Shown: one piece after another, positions 1 through 5,480 of the stretch
Position numbering within the stretch: the stretch's first letter is position 1
Layout: every line of letters starts with the position of its first letter
From: Alphaproteobacteria bacterium
GTDB taxonomy: Bacteria; Pseudomonadota; Alphaproteobacteria; Paracaedibacterales; CAIULA01
NCBI GenBank assembly: GCA_019751935.1
Contig: JAIEMR010000189.1
Span: forward strand, 1 to 7,405
Direction of reading: 5' to 3'
DNA length: 7,405 nucleotides
The notes under the pieces: generated by a model
Told to the model about the DNA's origin: nothing
The model's database searches: none
The model's input: only the letters and a program-made list of their open reading frames with translations
Position numbers and translations under genes: made by a program

Positions 1-2153
1 CCCTCAGCGTCCACAACTGTGATTTCATAAAAGCCCGCTTTTTGTGGCTGCCACAGGATTTTTTCAGTATGCAAGAGTTCAGGTTTATCATTAATAAACC
101 AAGTAAAAGGAGCCGTACCCCCTTCTGTTTGCAAAGGAATGGGGTAAAATTCTAATTTACCTTGATCTTCTTTTTTTAATCTTAAGATATGTGTGGATCC
201 ATCCAGAGGAAAGGTAATTTTAATTGGATTTGTTTCATTTTTTCCATGAATACCAATGGGTAAACCCTTTTTTATGTGTCTTAACGCAACGGGGAGTAAA
301 TCGTTTGGAAGTAGAACAACCCCTTTTGGCGGCAGATTTTCTTTATTTTTTTGAGAAGGACCCAGCGAGAGAGTATCAAAAATCTTTAGTAAAATAGGGG
401 CAGCTGTTTTTCTGCCCAATTGGTTGGGGCTTGCGCTGCCATCAGGCCTTCCAGTCCAAACGCCAACTGTATAACCAGAATCTCCCTCTGTATATCCCAT
501 ACAAATAGCATCACGCGCTCCGTATGAGGTGCCTGTTTTAAAAGCAACCGCTTGTTTTCCAGTGGTATGCCAGTCTAAAAATCCTTCGGGAACGGGGGAG
601 TTTTCAAGGATACGAGTGACGTACCAACTTGCGGCTTCACGCACGAAAGTCTTTTTTATATTGGTTTTATCCTCTAAATTAATTTTTAAAGGCGAAAATT
701 CACCTCTGTTTGCAAGGGCACAATAAAGAGCCGTTAAATCAAAAAGGGTAATCCCAACACCCCCAAGGGCTATCGGTAAGCTGGCTATGGGGGATTTTTC
801 TGGTAATTTCAAACGAATACCTAAATTCTCTAATATATCTCTAAACCTTTTTGTGCCGATGTGTTCTAGCAAAAGTACCGCAGGGATATTAAGGGATTGT
901 TGAAGGGACTCTCTTAAACTTAAGGTTCCATGAAAGGCGTCTTGAAAATTAGTAGGTGTGTAACCTTGAAAATTGGTAAAAACATCATCGATTAAGGTTT
1001 CGGGATGAGCAAATCCATCATCAAAAGCAACCGCATAGATAAAAGGTTTTAAGGCAGATCCAGGTGACCGTACGGCTTTTATTATATCTACGTGCCCTTC
1101 TTTACGTTCATCTAGAAATTTTGCTGAACCAACATACGCCAAAATTTCTCTTGTCTTATTACTAACGATAAGGGCTGCAGTTGTTTGATTTACTTCAAAA
1201 CTATCGATTTGCTTCAAAAGAAGGCTTTCTAGATTTTCTTGTAATTTTTTATCCAAAGTAGTTTGAAAAACATGGCTGTTTGGATTTTCTTTGATAAATG
1301 TTCTCATCAGATGAGGGGCCAAGGAGGGAAATGGATGGCGCACAAGAGGAATAGGGTCAGTCATTGCATCATTCGCTTGCTTTTCATTTAAGACGTGATC
1401 TTGCACCATCCGTTTAATAACTTTATTCCGCTGCAGTTTTGCGTGATCTGGATAAATGTGCGGCCGTGTTGCGGTTGGAAATTGAGGTATTGCAACCAAT
1501 AAGGCCATCTCAGCATGTGTTAATTGATCAGCTTCTTTTTTGAAATATGCTAGAGAGGCCGCCCTAATCCCTTCTAAATTTCCACCATAAGGAGCTAGGG
1601 TTAAGTAAAGCTTTAAAATGTTTTGTTTACTATAATGAAACTCTAGCTGAATCGCACGAATCATCTGGGTTAATTTGTTGATTATTGTTCTTGGCCCAGG
1701 GTCCAAAAGACGGACAACTTGCATGGTAATCGTTGATCCACCAGAGATAATTTTGCCGTGCTTTATGAATTGTCCCAATGCCCTTGCAAGCGCCAAAGGG
1801 TCTACACCTGGATGATAAAAAAAACGCTTATCTTCAAATGAGACAAGCATTTTGGTAAATAATGGCGGCGGCTCGTTTGTCAAAGGCAAACGCCATTTTT
1901 CATCCACGCTTGGCATTGCCGAAATGAGTTGTTTATTCCGGTCAAATAATAGATAGGATAAGTTTTGAAGTTTTTTAAGGGGAGGGGGAAAGAGACGATC
2001 TAAGCCCCAAAGCCCTATAAGAAAAAAGAAAATATATATCCATCGGCTCTGATAGAGCCTATTTTCTGGATCGCCACACTTCGTTCGCGATGACGTCTTT
2101 TCGTCATTGCGAGGAGCGATAAGTGACGTGGCAATCCAGGTGTTTCTAAACAT
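1..2153 (-). CDS. pbpC: Penicillin-binding protein 1C, bifunctional peptidoglycan synthase (3' end cut by window edge)
   Basis: This gene encodes an inner-membrane class A PBP that polymerises lipid II glycan strands and cross-links peptides in the periplasm. The frame is open for 717 codons from ATG at 2153 to the window edge. Residues 1-37 are a cytoplasmic tail and about 38-55 a membrane anchor (WIYIFFFLIGLWGLDRLF). The glycosyltransferase domain shows FEDKRFFYHPGVD (catalytic Glu107), GGSTITMQ, RAIQLE and ILKLYLTLAPYGG. The transpeptidase domain shows SALK (Ser366, Lys369), SLN (420-422) and KTGTSYG (Lys539). GGSTITMQ, in place of the GASTITQQ of PBP1A/1B, and KTGTSYGxRDA point to the 1C type. 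The C-terminus is the BiPBP_C domain, starting near residue 645 and ending in ITVVDAEG. By comparison with my recollection of E. coli PbpC, about ten residues are missing. No other ATG, GTG or TTG is in frame before codon 80, which lies beyond the anchor, so the start is well fixed. Residues 5-29 come from a palindromic repeat. The gene is probably cotranscribed with the upstream macroglobulin gene. Confidence 0.95.
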   Translation of the reverse strand, partial: MFRNTWIATSLIAPRNDEKTSSRTKCGDPENRLYQSRWIYIFFFLIGLWGLDRLFPPPLKKLQNLSYLLFDRNKQLISAMPSVDEKWRLPLTNEPPPLFTKMLVSFEDKRFFYHPGVDPLALARALGQFIKHGKIISGGSTITMQVVRLLDPGPRTIINKLTQMIRAIQLEFHYSKQNILKLYLTLAPYGGNLEGIRAASLAYFKKEADQLTHAEMALLVAIPQFPTATRPHIYPDHAKLQRNKVIKRMVQDHVLNEKQANDAMTDPIPLVRHPFPSLAPHLMRTFIKENPNSHVFQTTLDKKLQENLESLLLKQIDSFEVNQTTAALIVSNKTREILAYVGSAKFLDERKEGHVDIIKAVRSPGSALKPFIYAVAFDDGFAHPETLIDDVFTNFQGYTPTNFQDAFHGTLSLRESLQQSLNIPAVLLLEHIGTKRFRDILENLGIRLKLPEKSPIASLPIALGGVGITLFDLTALYCALANRGEFSPLKINLEDKTNIKKTFVREAASWYVTRILENSPVPEGFLDWHTTGKQAVAFKTGTSYGARDAICMGYTEGDSGYTVGVWTGRPDGSASPNQLGRKTAAPILLKIFDTLSLGPSQKNKENLPPKGVVLLPNDLLPVALRHIKKGLPIGIHGKNETNPIKITFPLDGSTHILRLKKEDQGKLEFYPIPLQTEGGTAPFTWFINDKPELLHTEKILWQPQKAGFYEITVVDAE
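2066..2140. repeat. Rickettsia-type palindromic element, inserted in frame in pbpC
   Basis: This imperfect inverted repeat is about 75 bases long. The left arm (2066-2095) begins CTGGATCGCCAC and ends CGCGATGACG. A loop of about six bases (TCTTTT) follows. The right arm (2102-2140) begins CGTCATTGCG and ends GTGGCAATCCAGG. The outer ends pair CTGGAT.GCCAC with GTGGC.ATCCAG, and the inner ends pair CGCGATGACG with CGTCATTGCG with one mismatch. The middle of the right arm (around GAGCGATAAGTGAC) is about nine bases longer than the left, so the arms are asymmetric. The sequence matches my recollection of a repeat family dispersed in Rickettsiales-like genomes, where such elements can sit inside genes and be translated. 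Here it supplies PbpC residues 5-29 (WIATSLIAPRNDEKTSSRTK and the next few). The family assignment is from memory; the palindrome and its in-frame position are read directly. Confidence 0.82.
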
Positions 2154-2171
2154 TTAGAGATCTAAAGAAAT
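2154..2171 (-). other. 18-base gap between yfhM stop and pbpC start; no clear ribosome binding site
   Basis: Read on the minus strand, the gap between the macroglobulin TAA (2174-2172) and the pbpC ATG (2153-2151) is ATTTCTTTAGATCTCTAA. It holds no AGGAGG-like core, no promoter and no terminator. The tight spacing suggests one transcript, with PbpC translation possibly helped by ribosomes ending on the upstream gene. That coupling is inference. Confidence 0.6.
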
Positions 2172-5100
2172 TTACGATTTTGTAACAACTTCAACTTTTC
2201 CATGATTTGTCCTGGCAAATAAGCGTGGGTTGAACATATCCTCTACATATAAGCCTGGATGTTGGCAAATACCTGGAGTCACGGCTCTAATCACATAAGC
2301 AATCTTAAAATTCTTTGTGCTCTGATCAAAAGGCAATGCTGCAACGAAACGATCGTCACGAATTTCTGTGTGACTTGTCTCAGATAGTGAAGCCCAGGGA
2401 AGTTCTAGCGTTGGGGCTAAATTTGGTGTCCCTTCGCTTGGTCTTGTTTCAACCGCGCTTACAGAAACTGACTCAATTTCAAAGCAAGAAGGCAATAAAT
2501 CAACAACTAAAAGCTGACTTTCAGGAGGTGTTTCTGTTGGATTTGAAATTTCACCATTAATGACAACGATAAGTTGCTCTCCTTGGGTTATAGGTTTTTT
2601 TAAAATATCTACCTCATTTCCATTGGGCGTGTAGTATTTTCTGGCGGCGATTAATCCTTTTGCATCTGCTGGCAAAGGTTTAGTCGGAATGCCGGAAGCA
2701 GCCGTATTAACCCAAACATTTTCTGTCCCATGGTTTGTAACTTTGATTTCTTTCCCCTTTAAATCAGAAAGTGAAAGAGCATGAGATAAAAAGTTAATCC
2801 CAGTTTCCTCAATATCACCAATTGTTAAATGAATACTTTCTGTCTTTTTCATTGGTGAAAACGATCGAGCCGCAAGGACTATCCATGCTTTTTCTTGTGT
2901 GCTTAGATGCTCCTTTGTGGTTTGTTGGCCCAAATTTTTAATGGCTGCTTGAACAATGTTATTAGCTTCAATTAACGTTGGCGCAAGCTGCGCTGCTTCA
3001 TTAGCTAAAAGCAGGATAGCACTGTAATCACGGATAGAACTTCCATATGCAACGAATAGCTTCGGTTCTTCTATAGTGAAAATTTCTTTAAAGGCTTTGC
3101 TTGCTCTTTCTATATCACCAATTCTAACTAGCGCATTTGCTAAAAACGCGCGACCCAAAGGTGTTTTAATGTCAGCAAAAAACGTATCAAAGCAATGACG
3201 AACAATGCCTCCATCAATTTTTCCTGATTTTGTTAGTAGATAAAGCCCATATAAAGCAGGTGTTAAATCAGACTTGTTATTACCCCTTAGTTTCGACTTT
3301 ACAAAGTCTAGTAACCAGTCTTGAGCCTTTTCATAAACGTATTTTGGAATTGGATGATTCAAGACTTCAGCTCTTTGCATAAAATCTAAAGCATAGGCTG
3401 TTAGCCAAGCATCTTCTAAAATGGATGATTGCCACAAACTAAACCCTCCACTACGGCTTTGGCGCTGTGAAATTACAGCCAGCACATGCTGTACCTGGGC
3501 TTTTATTTTTCCCTCATCTTTTTGATCAGAGAGAAGAGGTGTAAAGAGAACACCAAACCCTTTGCTTAAAACTTGCTCTGTACATCCGTAAGAATAGTTT
3601 CTGAGTGATTTCAATATACTTTCTAAATTCCACCTCAAAGAAGACGACGCAGTTAGTGTCAATGAGACTGTGTCTTCATTTAAATTACCGATCAAAGATG
3701 GATCGACATTGAATGAATTCCCTGGTTTAAGCCATTTAGCGTCTTCATTAGTGATCTCAGAGGAAAGGGGGCGCACTGAGATTTCAAAGGAACGAGAGAC
3801 AGCTTCAATATTATTGCCGGATAATTTTAAATTGAACTTTGCATCCCCAATTTTAGTTGCTTGGATGGGAATAGAAGCATTCCAAGTTCCATCTTTAGTA
3901 AGAGTTGTACTGAGTTGTTCGTCTTTTACAAGTTTAACAGCACCCTCAGTCTCTACATGAATGTTATAATTTCCTTCCGAACCAGTGTTATTAAATAAAG
4001 TAAGATTCATGTGGCTTTGATCATCAACTGCTAAGAACCGTGGGAAAACAACCTCTGAAACAACAGGATCTCTTACCAAAAGAGAATCGCTGCCGCTTCC
4101 TATTTTGGTTTTATTAAAGGCAACGATCATAACCCTAAGCGTTCCATTAAAATCAGGAACATCAAAGGTTAAAGTGGTTTTTCCACTCTTATCAATTGCA
4201 ATGGGCCCATTATAAAGTGAAACAATTTTAAAGGCGCGCTTTGAAAGAGCGGCAAGATTGCGAGCAAGCGCCCCTTCATCACCCCCAGAGCGTAAGATTC
4301 CGACTTCGCCTGGAATGGGGTCAATAATTTTTCCATAAATATCTCTCATCTCTACGCCAAGCATTCTTTTTCCAAGGAAATACTCATGAGGCAAGGGTGT
4401 CTTATAATCGGTTAACTGAAGAATGCCCTCATCTACAGCAACAGCCGTTATAAATGTTTCAGCTTCTGATGTGCCCTCTATTTGAAGAGGAATCTCAATT
4501 TTTTGGCGAGGTTTTATTTCTTTAGGCAGAGTCATGCTCACCTTTAAAGTTCGAGCCTCAGCAGAAATACCAGCCCATTGTACGCCAACAGCACGTTTTG
4601 GCAGAATAATATTCCCCTTCTTATTTTCTAGACTTTCAAGAGGACGAAAGGCCGTAACCAAAATATAAGCGCCTGTTCCCCAGCTTTCTTCAGCCTTTAA
4701 ACTGACATCTGTTCCATCTTTGGAAACAGAAATAGTTTTAGTTTCAATAACGCCGTGATTCGCTACAATAAGTATGGCTTCTCCATCAAAAGGAGCTTTG
4801 ATGTGAACGTTAACTTTTTCACCGATTTCATAGTTTGATTTATCTAAGGTTACTTTAAGTTGATCAGGTGATTGACTGTCCTGTGAGTGAGCGGAATACC
4901 CTTTTTCAAATCGATAACTGCTCATAACACCTGTAGTGGGATCCCGTACTTCAAGCCGGTATTGATGCCAATCTGAGATAGGAACACTTAAATGAACACT
5001 TTCTGATGATTTTGTATCGAGCGTTCCTTTAAGTATAAAGTTATCTTCTTTAATGGGTTTATATTTCCAGCCGGAATAAGCAGTTTCTTGATACCAATTG

Positions 5101-5480
5101 TAATGAGTTTTTTCCGCAAAAAGCTGATACTCAAGGTTTTTTGCTTCAATTAGTTTGCTTTCATTATTGATGGCTATAATTTCGATTTCCGTTGAAGTTG
5201 CATCATATGGAATCACGTTCTCACTTGTATGACCTTTTAAACCAATCGCAAAAGGTTTGTTGTGAAAATCAAATTTTAAGGTTCCAAGGCGAGGGCGTCC
5301 TCCTTTATCAAAAATGCTAACTTGGGCAACAACTTCAAGGGGAACATTTGTTTTAGGAGTTTCTTTAATAATTGCATCAAGTTTAGTGTTGCCATTTGAA
5401 TCCAAAGTCAAAGCCCCAAGATTAATTCTATCCCCTTCAAATTTTTCATCAACAAGTCCAAATTGGTAACCAAGGTGCAT
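2172..5480 (-). CDS. yfhM: Bacterial alpha-2-macroglobulin, C-terminal two-thirds with thioester domain (3' part of frameshifted yfhM)
   Basis: This is the larger part of a periplasmic protease-trapping macroglobulin. The frame has 1102 codons from an ATG at 5480, but that ATG has no Shine-Dalgarno sequence and falls inside a macroglobulin domain. It is probably an accidental start created by the upstream frameshift. In order, the product shows GYQFGLVDEKFEG at its start, further macroglobulin domains, and a likely bait segment near residues 387-420 with GILRSGGDEG. The A2M domain follows (TFDVPDFNGTLRVMIVAF, then RDPVVSEVVFPRFLAVDD). The thioester domain contains YGCTEQ (Cys633) and helical repeats such as SGGFSLWQ and EDAWLTAYALDFMQ. 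The last macroglobulin domain contains VVDLLPSCFEIE, RDDRFVAALPF and VEDMFNPRLFART. The C-T-E-Q residues needed for the internal thioester are intact, and there is no other break to the TAA at 2172. Together with the upstream part it makes 1743 residues in this window, in line with full-length YfhM-type proteins (about 1650 residues or more). Confidence 0.93.
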   Translation of the reverse strand: MHLGYQFGLVDEKFEGDRINLGALTLDSNGNTKLDAIIKETPKTNVPLEVVAQVSIFDKGGRPRLGTLKFDFHNKPFAIGLKGHTSENVIPYDATSTEIEIIAINNESKLIEAKNLEYQLFAEKTHYNWYQETAYSGWKYKPIKEDNFILKGTLDTKSSESVHLSVPISDWHQYRLEVRDPTTGVMSSYRFEKGYSAHSQDSQSPDQLKVTLDKSNYEIGEKVNVHIKAPFDGEAILIVANHGVIETKTISVSKDGTDVSLKAEESWGTGAYILVTAFRPLESLENKKGNIILPKRAVGVQWAGISAEARTLKVSMTLPKEIKPRQKIEIPLQIEGTSEAETFITAVAVDEGILQLTDYKTPLPHEYFLGKRMLGVEMRDIYGKIIDPIPGEVGILRSGGDEGALARNLAALSKRAFKIVSLYNGPIAIDKSGKTTLTFDVPDFNGTLRVMIVAFNKTKIGSGSDSLLVRDPVVSEVVFPRFLAVDDQSHMNLTLFNNTGSEGNYNIHVETEGAVKLVKDEQLSTTLTKDGTWNASIPIQATKIGDAKFNLKLSGNNIEAVSRSFEISVRPLSSEITNEDAKWLKPGNSFNVDPSLIGNLNEDTVSLTLTASSSLRWNLESILKSLRNYSYGCTEQVLSKGFGVLFTPLLSDQKDEGKIKAQVQHVLAVISQRQSRSGGFSLWQSSILEDAWLTAYALDFMQRAEVLNHPIPKYVYEKAQDWLLDFVKSKLRGNNKSDLTPALYGLYLLTKSGKIDGGIVRHCFDTFFADIKTPLGRAFLANALVRIGDIERASKAFKEIFTIEEPKLFVAYGSSIRDYSAILLLANEAAQLAPTLIEANNIVQAAIKNLGQQTTKEHLSTQEKAWIVLAARSFSPMKKTESIHLTIGDIEETGINFLSHALSLSDLKGKEIKVTNHGTENVWVNTAASGIPTKPLPADAKGLIAARKYYTPNGNEVDILKKPITQGEQLIVVINGEISNPTETPPESQLLVVDLLPSCFEIESVSVSAVETRPSEGTPNLAPTLELPWASLSETSHTEIRDDRFVAALPFDQSTKNFKIAYVIRAVTPGICQHPGLYVEDMFNPRLFARTNHGKVEVVTKS
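3573..3584 (-). other. Thioester motif CTEQ of the macroglobulin
   Basis: The codons TGT ACA GAG CAA encode Cys-Thr-Glu-Gln in the context YGCTEQ. In complement C3, alpha-2-macroglobulin and E. coli YfhM, the Cys and Gln side chains form the internal thioester that bonds covalently to the attacking protease. In the frame-repaired protein the Cys is about residue 1274 of the 1743 visible. The motif is intact, so this is the thioester-bearing YfhM type rather than the thioester-free YfaS/MagD type. Confidence 0.93.
4220..4320 (-). other. Probable protease bait region of the macroglobulin
   Basis: The segment IDPIPGEVGILRSGGDEG, followed by ALARNLAALSKRAFK, lies just before the A2M domain. This is where bacterial macroglobulins carry the exposed stretch whose cleavage triggers the trap. 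It is rich in Arg, Lys and Leu, which would suit trypsin-like and elastase-like proteases. The placement rests on position relative to the A2M domain and on the family-typical RSGGD motif. The exact limits are a guess. Confidence 0.5.

Noticed and set aside
529..726. Plus-strand reading frame of 65 codons
   Set aside because: It lies entirely opposite pbpC, covering codons for the KTGTSYG region; no ribosome binding site or recognisable protein. An antisense shadow.
2066..2140. The palindrome as a rho-independent terminator between yfhM and pbpC
   Set aside because: It lies inside the pbpC reading frame after the start codon, its arms are imperfect, and no T-run follows it in the direction of transcription; the repeat-element explanation fits better.
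2153..2166. Small inverted repeat TTTAGA-GA-TCTAAA next to the pbpC start
   Set aside because: Six-base arms with a two-base spacer are too tight for a stable hairpin, and such AT-rich palindromes are common by chance; no operator family recognised.
2315..2560. Plus-strand reading frame of 81 codons
   Set aside because: Opposite the conserved C-terminal macroglobulin domain, with no family resemblance; a shadow of the minus-strand gene.
3670..3960. Plus-strand reading frame of 96 codons
   Set aside because: Opposite intact macroglobulin coding sequence just upstream of the thioester domain; composition follows from the complementary strand and no start signal is evident.
5449..5480. Two separate overlapping genes with translational coupling instead of a frameshifted one
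   Set aside because: The ATG at 5480 has no ribosome binding site, falls within a macroglobulin domain, and one base removed joins both parts into a family-typical continuous sequence.
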